Assembly (NCBI GenBank): GCA_902580855.1
Contig: CACHMF010000015.1
Coordinates: 1 to 33,803, forward strand
Reading direction: 5' to 3'
Origin: an uncultured Bacteroidota bacterium
GTDB lineage: Bacteria > Bacteroidota > Bacteroidia > Flavobacteriales > UBA7312
DNA length: 33,803 bases
Under the pieces are notes generated by a model, which was given only the letters and a program-made list of their open reading frames with translations, searched no databases and was not told where the DNA came from. The translations under genes were made by a program, and so were the position numbers. Positions 9,973-18,123 of this stretch are shown here, in pieces (positions within the stretch are counted from its first letter, which is position 1; each line of letters starts with the position of its first letter).

Positions 9973-10974
9973 TTATTCTATCTCCCAGGTATTGGAACCG
10001 CGCAATAGCGTATCTAAATCGCCCTCGCCTTTTAATTCCACTGCTTGATCAATTTGAGCTTGTAGTGCATCTTCGTAACAAGTACGTTCTTCCGAATAAA
10101 ACACACCAAATGGTCTAGGAAGATCCTCTCCAAAAAAACGTGTGAGCAGATCTGCTTTTACACGATTTTTTTCATCATGCACCCATAACTCATCTTCAGT
10201 GACTTTGTCTAAAGAAACAACTATTGGCTTAAACCCGTCAAGCTTAATTCCTTTTTCTTTGTTTACGCCAAAAATAAGTGGCTGGCCATGCTCCAAAAAT
10301 AAGGTTTGCTCAGACTTAGTGGCCTTATCTGTATAGCCAAAGAAAGCTCCATCATTAAAAACATTACAATTTTGATATATCTCTAATAAAGAAGTGCCTT
10401 TATGTTCATTAGAACGCTGTAACATTTGGCGCATATGTTTTGGGTCCCTATCCATTGTGCGAGCTACAAAAGTGGCGTCCGCTCCCATGCACAAGGCTAA
10501 TGGATTGAAAGGATGATCGATAGAACCCATCGGAGTAGATTTAGTTTTTTTACCCTCTTCTGATGTTGGAGAATATTGTCCTTTTGTTAGCCCATAAATC
10601 TGATTATTAAACAATAAAATATTGGTATCGAAATTTCTTCTTAACAAATGAATTAAGTGATTTCCACCTATGGACAAAGAGTCTCCATCTCCAGTTATTA
10701 TCCAAACACTTAAATCTGGTCTAGCCGCTTTTAATCCACTTGCAATAGCAGTAGCCCGTCCGTGAATGGAGTGCATGCCGTAAGTCTCCATATAATAAGG
10801 GAAACGGGAAGAACAACCAATCCCAGAAATAAAAACGATATCTTCTTTAGGAACACCTATTTCTGGCATTACAGTTTGCACTTGCTTCAATATAGAGTAA
10901 TCTCCACAACCTGGACACCAACGAACCTCTTGGTCTGTGGCAAAATCTTTAGCGGTATATTTGTTAGTCTCCAT
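9973..10974 (-). CDS. korB: 2-oxoacid:ferredoxin oxidoreductase subunit beta
   Basis: 333 aa: RWCPGCGDYSILKQVQ, GDGDSLSIGGNHLIHLLRRN (TPP-binding). Confidence 0.92.
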   Translation of the reverse strand: METNKYTAKDFATDQEVRWCPGCGDYSILKQVQTVMPEIGVPKEDIVFISGIGCSSRFPYYMETYGMHSIHGRATAIASGLKAARPDLSVWIITGDGDSLSIGGNHLIHLLRRNFDTNILLFNNQIYGLTKGQYSPTSEEGKKTKSTPMGSIDHPFNPLALCMGADATFVARTMDRDPKHMRQMLQRSNEHKGTSLLEIYQNCNVFNDGAFFGYTDKATKSEQTLFLEHGQPLIFGVNKEKGIKLDGFKPIVVSLDKVTEDELWVHDEKNRVKADLLTRFFGEDLPRPFGVFYSEERTCYEDALQAQIDQAVELKGEGDLDTLLRGSNTWEIE

Positions 10975-12799
10975 TTAATAAGTCTAATAGGTGATTTTTA
11001 ATTTCTCTTGATTGAAACGGTGTTCCTTTAATCTTATTAAGACCCTTAGCATCTACTAAATATTTATCTCTTATCAATTTAATTAACTGTCCATTATTGA
11101 TTTCTGGAATAACTATATGATCATACCCTTCAAGCAATTTACCTAAGTTATTAGGGAACGGAACGATATATCTTAAATGTGCATGTGCCACAGATTTTCC
11201 TTCTGCTAACAGTTCTTTAATAGCTGATTTAATAGCGCCATAGGTTGAACCCCAACCAAGAACTAAAATTTTAGCTTGTTGTGCTCCGGAATCTAATTGT
11301 TGATCTGGAATAAAATCAGCAATTCGCTCCACTTTTTCAGCTCTTGTTTTTACCATCATTTGATGGTTGTCTGAATCGTAAGAAACATTTCCTGTTTCAT
11401 TTTCTTTTTCCAATCCACCTACGCGATGTTCTAACCCTTGCATACCTGGAACAGCCCAATTACGCACTAATTTCTCATCTCTTTTGTATGGCAAATAATC
11501 CGTATTAGCTGTTGCCATTTTAGGTTTAATACTAGGTAAATCTTTACTCTGTGGGAAACACCATGGCTCGGCTCCATTAGCAATATATCCATCAGAAAGG
11601 AAAAATACAGGAGTCATATGTTCTATTGCAATACGGCAAGCTTCTAAAGCTGCCGAGAAACAATCAGAAGGAGTCGAAGCCGATATTACTGGTACAGGGG
11701 CCTCTCCATTTCTACCATAAACTGCTTGTAATAAATCTGCTTGTTCTGTCTTAGTTGGCAATCCTGTAGAGGGCCCTCCTCTTTGCACATTCACAATAAC
11801 CAAAGGCAACTCCAACATGAAAGCTAAACCAATAGCTTCTCCTTTTAGGGCTACACCCGGTCCAGAAGTTGCTGTGACCCCAAGCGCACCTCCAAACGAA
11901 GCACCAATGGCTGCAGATATTGCGGCAATTTCATCTTCTGCTTGAAAAGATCGAACCTTAAAGTTTTTGTGCTTCGCTAGTTCATGTAAAATATCAGAAG
12001 CCGGAGTAATAGGATAAGAACCGTAAAATAAATCTAATCCAGATTGTTGTGCTCCAGCAATAAAACCCATTGCAGCGGCTTGGTTACCCATAATGTTGCG
12101 ATAAGTCCCTCTAGCCATTTTGGCAGGCTTTACTTCGAAACGGCCAGAAGATACTTCACAAGTATTAGCAAAATTATAACCTGCTTTTAACACTTTTATA
12201 TTAGCATCAAAAACATCTGGTTTGTTCTTAAATTTATCAGAAAGAAATTGAATTGTATGGTCAAGAGTTCGGTTATACATCCAATAGATAAAACCAAGCA
12301 CAAACATGTTTTTACAGCGATCTTTTTCTTTAGTTCCCAGTACAGAGTCTACTAAACATTCTCTTGTGAGTTTGGTTACATTCATCTCACTTACTTGATA
12401 ACCTTCCAAAGAATTGTCAAATAAAGGATTCTGTTCTTCTGAAAAGCCGGCGAGCTTCATGTTTCTTTTATCAAAACCATCTAAATTTAAGATGATTGCT
12501 CCCCCTTTTTTCAGTCTTTTAATATTTGCTTTTAGTGCAGCTACATTCATTACTACCAAAACATCACACTCATCACCGGGCGTGTAGATTTCAGTACTAC
12601 CAAAAGAAATTTGAAATCCTGAAACTCCGGCTAGCGTACCTTGTGGTGCACGAATTTCTGCAGGGAAATCTGGGAATGTACTTAGATCATTACCGTGTAA
12701 AGCTGTTGTATTGGTAAACTGCGTACCTGTCAGCTGAATTCCATCTCCGGAATCACCTGCAAAGAAAATAACTACTTTTTCTACTGTTTCTTGAGTCAT
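10964..12799 (-). CDS. korA: 2-oxoacid:acceptor oxidoreductase subunit alpha (gamma-alpha fused form)
   Basis: 611 aa: N-terminal gamma-like domain (FAGDSGDGIQLTGTQF...) followed by the alpha subunit (GNQAAAMGFIAGAQQSGLDLFYGSYPITPASDILHEL...TSGPGVALKGEAIGLA). Confidence 0.92.
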   Translation of the reverse strand: MTQETVEKVVIFFAGDSGDGIQLTGTQFTNTTALHGNDLSTFPDFPAEIRAPQGTLAGVSGFQISFGSTEIYTPGDECDVLVVMNVAALKANIKRLKKGGAIILNLDGFDKRNMKLAGFSEEQNPLFDNSLEGYQVSEMNVTKLTRECLVDSVLGTKEKDRCKNMFVLGFIYWMYNRTLDHTIQFLSDKFKNKPDVFDANIKVLKAGYNFANTCEVSSGRFEVKPAKMARGTYRNIMGNQAAAMGFIAGAQQSGLDLFYGSYPITPASDILHELAKHKNFKVRSFQAEDEIAAISAAIGASFGGALGVTATSGPGVALKGEAIGLAFMLELPLVIVNVQRGGPSTGLPTKTEQADLLQAVYGRNGEAPVPVISASTPSDCFSAALEACRIAIEHMTPVFFLSDGYIANGAEPWCFPQSKDLPSIKPKMATANTDYLPYKRDEKLVRNWAVPGMQGLEHRVGGLEKENETGNVSYDSDNHQMMVKTRAEKVERIADFIPDQQLDSGAQQAKILVLGWGSTYGAIKSAIKELLAEGKSVAHAHLRYIVPFPNNLGKLLEGYDHIVIPEINNGQLIKLIRDKYLVDAKGLNKIKGTPFQSREIKNHLLDLLNGD

Positions 12800-13060
12800 T
12801 TAAGATTCAATTTTGTCTACATCAACCACTTCTTTCACTTCTGGAAGTACTTTTTTAATTGCTTGTTCCACTCCAGCTTTTAGCGTCATAATACTAACCT
12901 GACAATCGCTACACGCACCAAGAAGTTTCACTTTCACCACATAATCATCAGTTACTTCGACTAAACGGATATCTCCTCCGTCTGACTCCAAATAGGGACG
13001 CACTTGTGTTAAGGCCTCCTCTATCTTGTTAACAATGTTTTCATCGGTAATGATTCCCAT
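12800..13060 (-). CDS. NifU-family (Nfu C-terminal domain) Fe-S scaffold protein
   Basis: 86 aa: VRPYLESDGGDIRLVEV...LLGACSDCQVSIMTLKAGVEQ with the CxxC of the Nfu domain. Confidence 0.93.
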   Translation of the reverse strand: MGIITDENIVNKIEEALTQVRPYLESDGGDIRLVEVTDDYVVKVKLLGACSDCQVSIMTLKAGVEQAIKKVLPEVKEVVDVDKIES

Positions 13061-13062
13061 AC

Positions 13063-14193
13063 CTAATTATTTGAAGAGCAACCGCTCATTGTGGTAATTT
13101 CCACTTTTTTAGTTGCTGCTAAATTTACATTTCTCTTATTCAATTCCTCTACCACATTTTCAGCCATTTTGGCAAATGCAATAGCGGCAGGTGTTGCTCC
13201 TTGAAGCACAGCAGGTCTTCCTACATCTGCTGCTTCACGCACCGACTGCACTAATGGGATTTCTGCTAAAACTGGTAAATTTAGTTGTTGTGCCAATTGC
13301 TGTGCTCCACCTTCTCCAAAGATATAATATTTGTTATCAGGTAGTTCGGCAGGAGTAAAGTAAGACATGTTTTCTACAATACCCAGAACTGGCACTCCAA
13401 TACTTTCCATTTGGAACATAGCAACTCCTTTACGTGCATCTGCCAACGCAATATTTTGTGGTGTACTAACTACAACAGCTGCGGTTACCGGAATAGATTG
13501 CACCAATGACAAATGAATGTCTCCTGTTCCTGGTGGAAGATCAATTAACATGAAATCCAAATCACCCCAATCAGCATCCCACAACATTTGATTTAACGCT
13601 TTTGAGGCCATGGCTCCACGCCATACTACTGCCTGATCCATATTGGCGAAAAAGCCAATTGACAATAGCTTAACACCATAACTTTGAACAGGTAATATTT
13701 TCTTTTTACCATCTACTTCCCTTCCAGTCGGTTTTGCCTTTTCTACATCAAACATTATAGGTATAGATGGTCCGTAAATATCGGCATCTACCAAGCCAAC
13801 TTTATAACCTTGTTCCGCTAAAGCAACTGCTAAATTTGCTGTGACGGTCGATTTTCCAACCCCTCCTTTGCCAGAAGCGATGGCTACAATATTTTTCACT
13901 CCTGGAATTTTATTTCCACGAATTCTTTCGGCTTTTTGTTCAGGAGCGTTTACAGTAATATTAACCTTCACATCTGCCTTTTCATATACATGCTCATGGA
14001 TAGCTTTCAAGCACTCAACCTCAACCTTCTTTTTGTATTGCAAAGTCGGATTCTCAATCTGAACTTCTAACACTACTTCAGTACCAAAAACCAACACATT
14101 GGTTACAGCGCCTGCAGAAACCAAATCAACACCACCACCTGGCAATGTGATTGTTCCCAACGCTTTTAACACTTGATCTTTCGTGATTCGCAT
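13063..14193 (-). CDS. mrp: Mrp/ApbC-type iron-sulfur carrier P-loop ATPase
   Basis: Protein from the ATG at 14193: MRITKDQVLKALGTI...; IASGKGGVGKSTVTANLA, DADIYGPSIPIMF, DLPPGTGDIHLSL. The track start (TTG at 14202) overlaps the -7 box. Confidence 0.94.
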   Translation of the reverse strand: MRITKDQVLKALGTITLPGGGVDLVSAGAVTNVLVFGTEVVLEVQIENPTLQYKKKVEVECLKAIHEHVYEKADVKVNITVNAPEQKAERIRGNKIPGVKNIVAIASGKGGVGKSTVTANLAVALAEQGYKVGLVDADIYGPSIPIMFDVEKAKPTGREVDGKKKILPVQSYGVKLLSIGFFANMDQAVVWRGAMASKALNQMLWDADWGDLDFMLIDLPPGTGDIHLSLVQSIPVTAAVVVSTPQNIALADARKGVAMFQMESIGVPVLGIVENMSYFTPAELPDNKYYIFGEGGAQQLAQQLNLPVLAEIPLVQSVREAADVGRPAVLQGATPAAIAFAKMAENVVEELNKRNVNLAATKKVEITTMSGCSSNN

Positions 14194-14199
14194 AAGTTG

Positions 14200-14207
14200 C
14201 AAAGATA
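14200..14207 (-). promoter_or_regulatory. -7 element TATCTTTG of mrp, 6 nt from the ATG
   Basis: Minus strand TATCTTTG-CAACTT-ATG. Confidence 0.6.
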
Positions 14208-14233
14208 GGTAATTGTGCCCTATTTAGAATGAA

Positions 14234-14557
14234 TCAAATAAGTTCTTTTGCGGGGTCCCAAAAGTGTTTTTGAAAATCTTGTATCTTATTATCAACAATT
14301 ACAATTCCTTCGTTTTCTAACAATTTTTGCATGAGGTTTGTTCCGTCAAAATGAAACTTACCGGTAAGCAAACCCTTACAATTAACTACTCGATGCGCAG
14401 GAACTTTTCGCGTATCACACTTATTCATAGCCCAACCAACCATACGTGCCGAACGGGCCGACCCTAAATGCTTGGCAATTGCTCCATAAGAAGTTACACG
14501 ACCTTCAGGAATCTGTTCGGCCACAGCAAACACTCTTTGAAAAAAATAACCACTCAC
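14234..14557 (-). CDS. MGMT-family alkyltransferase-like (ATL) protein with Ala in place of the acceptor Cys
   Basis: 107 aa: GRVTSYGAIAKHLGSARSARMVGWAMN...KVPAHRVVNCKGLLTGK; PAHRV where active MGMT has PCHRV. Confidence 0.88.
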   Translation of the reverse strand: MSGYFFQRVFAVAEQIPEGRVTSYGAIAKHLGSARSARMVGWAMNKCDTRKVPAHRVVNCKGLLTGKFHFDGTNLMQKLLENEGIVIVDNKIQDFQKHFWDPAKELI

Positions 14558-14558
14558 T

Positions 14559-15227
14559 TTAGTAATTTAATTTAAATCGACAGTAGGTAATCGGCATTCC
14601 TTTTTGCAAGTAGATTTGCTCGTAATGCGTGCGAATCTCCATATGCTCTCGCTGTAATTTTGCATTGTATAAATCGTGTTCAGCGTCTTCTAAAATATGT
14701 CCCTCTCCATGAATAATCCCCAATGTGTATCCGTGTAAAAACTGACTGTCTGTTTTTAAATGTATAACACCTTCTTTTTGCAAGAGGTAATTATAACGAT
14801 TTAAAAATAATGGATGAGTTAAGCGCTTTTGGGCTCTTCGCTTTTTCAATTGTGGGTCGGGGAATGTAATCCAAATCTCATCAACTTCTCCTTTTGAAAA
14901 AGCCAATTCGATAAACTCAATACGCATACGTAAAAACCCTACATTGGCTAAAGATTCTTCTTTAGCCTGTGTAGCTCCCGTCCACATTCTAGAACCTTTA
15001 ATATCGATTCCTAAAAAGTTTTTATTGGGATATTTTTTAGCTAATCCAACACTGTACTCTCCTTTTCCGCAACCTAATTCTAACACAAGTGGATTATCAT
15101 TTTTAAAGAATTCCTTTTTCCACTTTCCCTTCAACCCAAAACCTTCCTTCAGCTCATCCAATTCAGGCTGAACTACATGTGGGTAGGTTTCAATTTCTGC
15201 AAACTTGCGCAACTTATTCTTTGCCAA
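14559..15227 (-). CDS. trmB: tRNA (guanine46-N7)-methyltransferase TrmB (TTG start proposed)
   Basis: 222 aa: PLVLELGCGKGEYSVGLAKKYPNKNFLGIDIKGSRMWTGA, DEIWITFPDPQLKKRRAQKRLTHPLFL. Confidence 0.93.
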   Translation of the reverse strand: MAKNKLRKFAEIETYPHVVQPELDELKEGFGLKGKWKKEFFKNDNPLVLELGCGKGEYSVGLAKKYPNKNFLGIDIKGSRMWTGATQAKEESLANVGFLRMRIEFIELAFSKGEVDEIWITFPDPQLKKRRAQKRLTHPLFLNRYNYLLQKEGVIHLKTDSQFLHGYTLGIIHGEGHILEDAEHDLYNAKLQREHMEIRTHYEQIYLQKGMPITYCRFKLNY

Positions 15228-15243
15228 TGTTTCTAATTTTAGA

Positions 15244-15263
15244 CAAAAATAGGGCTATTTTTG
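15244..15263. promoter_or_regulatory. Back-to-back divergent -7 elements forming a 9-2-9 inverted repeat (CAAAAATAG-GG-CTATTTTTG)
   Basis: Minus-strand TATTTTTG at 15244-15251 (toward trmB) and plus-strand TATTTTTG at 15256-15263 (toward the glycosyltransferase, 4 nt before its GTG). Confidence 0.55.
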
Positions 15264-15267
15264 AAGC

Positions 15268-16314
15268 GTGAATAAGAAAAAGCGCATACTCTTGGCCCCA
15301 TTAGATTGGGGACTCGGACACGCTACACGTTGTATCCCTATTGCCAACGCTTTAGAAGCGAATGGTTATGAGGTTGTTTTTGCTGCCGACGGTCGACCAC
15401 TAAATTTACTGATGCAAGAATTTCCTAAGCACCATTTTATTAAGCTTTCTGGATACGAAATTCGCTATCCAAGAAATGGAAACATGGCCGCCAGCATGTT
15501 GTGGCAACTCCCAAAAATCATGCAGGGCATCAACGCTGAACGTAATACTCTAAAAGGAATTATTCAGGATTTTGAAATTGATGGCGTTATTTCTGATAAT
15601 CGTTTTGGTCTTTACTCCGAAGAAGTACCTTGCGTATTCATAAGTCACCAATTACGCATACAAGCACCCTACTTTCAGGACTTCATTCAACGAATGAATT
15701 TCAAATACATTAAAAAATTTGATGCTTGTTGGGTGCCTGATGATGAGCAGCATACTTTAAGTGGGAAACTTACTTCTGGAATTACTACTCCTTTTCCAAC
15801 TAAATATTTAGGAATACTTAGTCGATTTACTAAAATAGAGAAAAAAGACAGTTTTGAAGTGCTAGCTATTGTGTCTGGTCCTGAACCACAGCGAAGTATA
15901 TTTGAACAAAAATTACGCACCCAATTAAAAGATAAAAAAGCACTTTTAGTTTTAGGAAAACCCGAAAAAGAAATAACTGAAACTTATGGTGATTTGCGTA
16001 TAGTGTCACATTTAAATGGTCAAAAACTAAATCAAGCAATGGTAGATGCAGATATAGTTATAAGCCGATCGGGTTACTCTACTATAATGGACCTAGCAAG
16101 ACTAGGTAAAAAAGTTATTTTTATTCCAACACCTGGGCAAACAGAACAGACTTATTTAGCAGAGCATTTTTACAAAGAAAATATTGCCTTTGCAATGCAT
16201 CAAAAAGATATGAATTTGGAGCTAGCGCTAGAAAAAAGCACTTCTTTTAACGGATTTCAGGTTAGTGAAGAAAATACAGACTGGAATTCCCTTTTTAAAC
16301 TTTTCGAAGAGTAA
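15268..16314 (+). CDS. Glycosyltransferase, GT28/MurG-like (GTG start)
   Basis: 348 aa: ILLAPLDWGLGHATRCIPIANALEANGYEVVFAADG...; C-terminal ADIVISRSGYSTIMDLARLGKKVIFIPTPGQTEQTYLAEHF donor-binding motif. Confidence 0.85.
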   Translation: MNKKKRILLAPLDWGLGHATRCIPIANALEANGYEVVFAADGRPLNLLMQEFPKHHFIKLSGYEIRYPRNGNMAASMLWQLPKIMQGINAERNTLKGIIQDFEIDGVISDNRFGLYSEEVPCVFISHQLRIQAPYFQDFIQRMNFKYIKKFDACWVPDDEQHTLSGKLTSGITTPFPTKYLGILSRFTKIEKKDSFEVLAIVSGPEPQRSIFEQKLRTQLKDKKALLVLGKPEKEITETYGDLRIVSHLNGQKLNQAMVDADIVISRSGYSTIMDLARLGKKVIFIPTPGQTEQTYLAEHFYKENIAFAMHQKDMNLELALEKSTSFNGFQVSEENTDWNSLFKLFEE

Positions 16315-17317
16315 AAGAAAAGGTTGTTCCCACACCCTCCGTACTACGTACATTTATATTTTGCTTATGTGCCTCAATGATATGCTTAACAATAGCAAGA
16401 CCTAATCCTGTTCCTCCCTGCTCTCTTGAACGAGATTTGTCAACTCTATAAAAGCGTTCAAATAGACGAGGTAAATTATCTTCTGAAATTCCAATACCAT
16501 CATCAGCCACCTCTATTAAAATATTTTCTCCCATTTCATAAAACCGAACCTCTGTAGAGCCTCCTTCCCTTCCATACTTTATAGAGTTAACAATTAAGTT
16601 GAACATAACTTGCATAATTTTGTCACGATCTCCATTAACTTTAATTGAAGGATAATCTTTTTCAAACTTCAGTGAAACTGAACGCTTCTTAGCCTTCATT
16701 TCTACTTGATCAAAAACATCCTGTGTCATAGAAACAATATCCCAATCCGTAAACTCTAAATCTAAACGATCAGATTCAATTTTAGAAATCATTTCTAAAT
16801 CTTCTACAATATTTATCATGCGATCTACACTTTTACTAGTTCGCCTAAGATATTGTTCATTTACTGTTTCATCATGTAAAGCGCCATCGAGCAATGTATG
16901 AATATAACCTTGAATGTTAAAAATAGGTGTTTTAAGCTCATGTGAAACATTACCTAAAAATTCTCTACGAAAGGATTCCATTAACTTTAAGTCATCAATT
17001 TCTTTTTCTTTTTGAGCTGTTAAAACCTCTACATCTTGACTTACTTTATCTAAATCTGTTTCCGTTAATTCAGAAACACCTTTTTGTTTGTACAACGATT
17101 TATAAATTAACTTTACTCTGTCGTAAACATATTTTTTTATAGTTGTGTAAATCAAAAAATATGTGCCAAAAAAAACAACTATTATTAATGCTAATATCTC
17201 TACAAATAAAGTTTGATTGGTAAATACTATCTGAAACAATAACAAAAAAATCAGAGAAAATACCGTTAACACAATGGCTAACAATGTTGCTATACTTTTA
17301 GGAGATGATTTCTGCAT
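16295..17317 (-). CDS. phoR: Sensor histidine kinase, probable PhoR
   Basis: 340 aa with two N-terminal TM segments, H-box FLGNVSHELKTPIFNIQGY, and N/G boxes (NLIVNSIKYG, DDGIGISEDNLPRLFERFYRVDKSRSREQGGTGLGLAIVKHII). Gene order next to phoB and the pst operon. Confidence 0.85.
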   Translation of the reverse strand: MQKSSPKSIATLLAIVLTVFSLIFLLLFQIVFTNQTLFVEILALIIVVFFGTYFLIYTTIKKYVYDRVKLIYKSLYKQKGVSELTETDLDKVSQDVEVLTAQKEKEIDDLKLMESFRREFLGNVSHELKTPIFNIQGYIHTLLDGALHDETVNEQYLRRTSKSVDRMINIVEDLEMISKIESDRLDLEFTDWDIVSMTQDVFDQVEMKAKKRSVSLKFEKDYPSIKVNGDRDKIMQVMFNLIVNSIKYGREGGSTEVRFYEMGENILIEVADDGIGISEDNLPRLFERFYRVDKSRSREQGGTGLGLAIVKHIIEAHKQNINVRSTEGVGTTFSFTLRKV

Positions 17318-17991
17318 TATTGTTGAAATTTATAACCAACACCTTTGACTGTTTTAATATAATTGTCATCAATTTTTTCTCGAAGCTTACGAATGTGGAC
17401 GTCGATAGTTCTGTCACCAATAAATACATCCTTACCCCAAACAACATCTAAAATCTCTTGTCTGGAAAATACCTTGCCTGGTTTTGAAACAAGTAATAAT
17501 AATAATTTAAATTCCTTTTTTGCTAAGTTAATTTCTTGATTCTGAAAAAAAACTATGTGGCTTTCTTGATTTATTTTAATATCTCCAAGATCTATAACAT
17601 GATTCGACTCTGAAGACATTTTTCTTCGTAGTAATGCCTTAACCCTACTTAAGAGAACTTTTGGCCGAATAGGTTTTGTTATATAATCATCTGCCCCTGC
17701 TTCGAGACCTGCAATTTGTGAATAATCTTCAGATCGAGCTGTTAAAAAAGTAATAATAGTATTTGATAGTTCTGGAATAGCTCGCATTCTTTCACAAGTT
17801 ACTATACCATCCATATCAGGCATCATCACATCTATAATAACTAAATCAGGAGTTTTTTCTTTAGCAATATCAATAGCTGTTAAACCATTATTTGCAGTTA
17901 AAACTGCGTAACCTTCTTGTCTTAAATTGTAACTCACAAACTCAAGGATATCCGGCTCATCATCAACTACTAATATTTTAGTATTGCTCAT
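17317..17991 (-). CDS. phoB: OmpR/PhoB-family response regulator, probable PhoB
   Basis: 224 aa: KILVVDDEPDILEFVSYNL, VIIDVMMPDMDG, winged-helix DVFIGDRTIDVHIRKLREKI...TVKGVGYKF. Confidence 0.88.
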   Translation of the reverse strand: MSNTKILVVDDEPDILEFVSYNLRQEGYAVLTANNGLTAIDIAKEKTPDLVIIDVMMPDMDGIVTCERMRAIPELSNTIITFLTARSEDYSQIAGLEAGADDYITKPIRPKVLLSRVKALLRRKMSSESNHVIDLGDIKINQESHIVFFQNQEINLAKKEFKLLLLLVSKPGKVFSRQEILDVVWGKDVFIGDRTIDVHIRKLREKIDDNYIKTVKGVGYKFQQ

Positions 17992-18008
17992 ATTTAGATA
18001 TTTATTTA

Positions 18009-18016
18009 CAAAAATA
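18009..18016 (-). promoter_or_regulatory. Candidate -7 element TATTTTTG for phoB
   Basis: Minus-strand exact TANNTTTG, 17 nt upstream of the phoB ATG. Confidence 0.45.
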
Positions 18017-18053
18017 TTATATAAAAATTATCAAATCATGAATTTATAATTTA

Positions 18054-18070
18054 TTAACATAAAATTAATA
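18054..18070 (+). promoter_or_regulatory. Candidate Pho box upstream of the porin (TTAACA-N5-TTAATA)
   Basis: TTAACA at 18054-18059 and TTAATA at 18065-18070, 11-bp period, ending 21 bp before the TACATTTG -7 box at 18092-18099. Confidence 0.5.
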
Positions 18071-18091
18071 TTTAATGCATCATTGATAACT

Positions 18092-18099
18092 TACATTTG
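18092..18099 (+). promoter_or_regulatory. -7 element TACATTTG of the porin gene
   Basis: Exact TANNTTTG 24 nt upstream of the ATG at 18124. Confidence 0.6.
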
Positions 18100-18123
18100 C
18101 ATCAAACTAATTTAAAATTTAAA

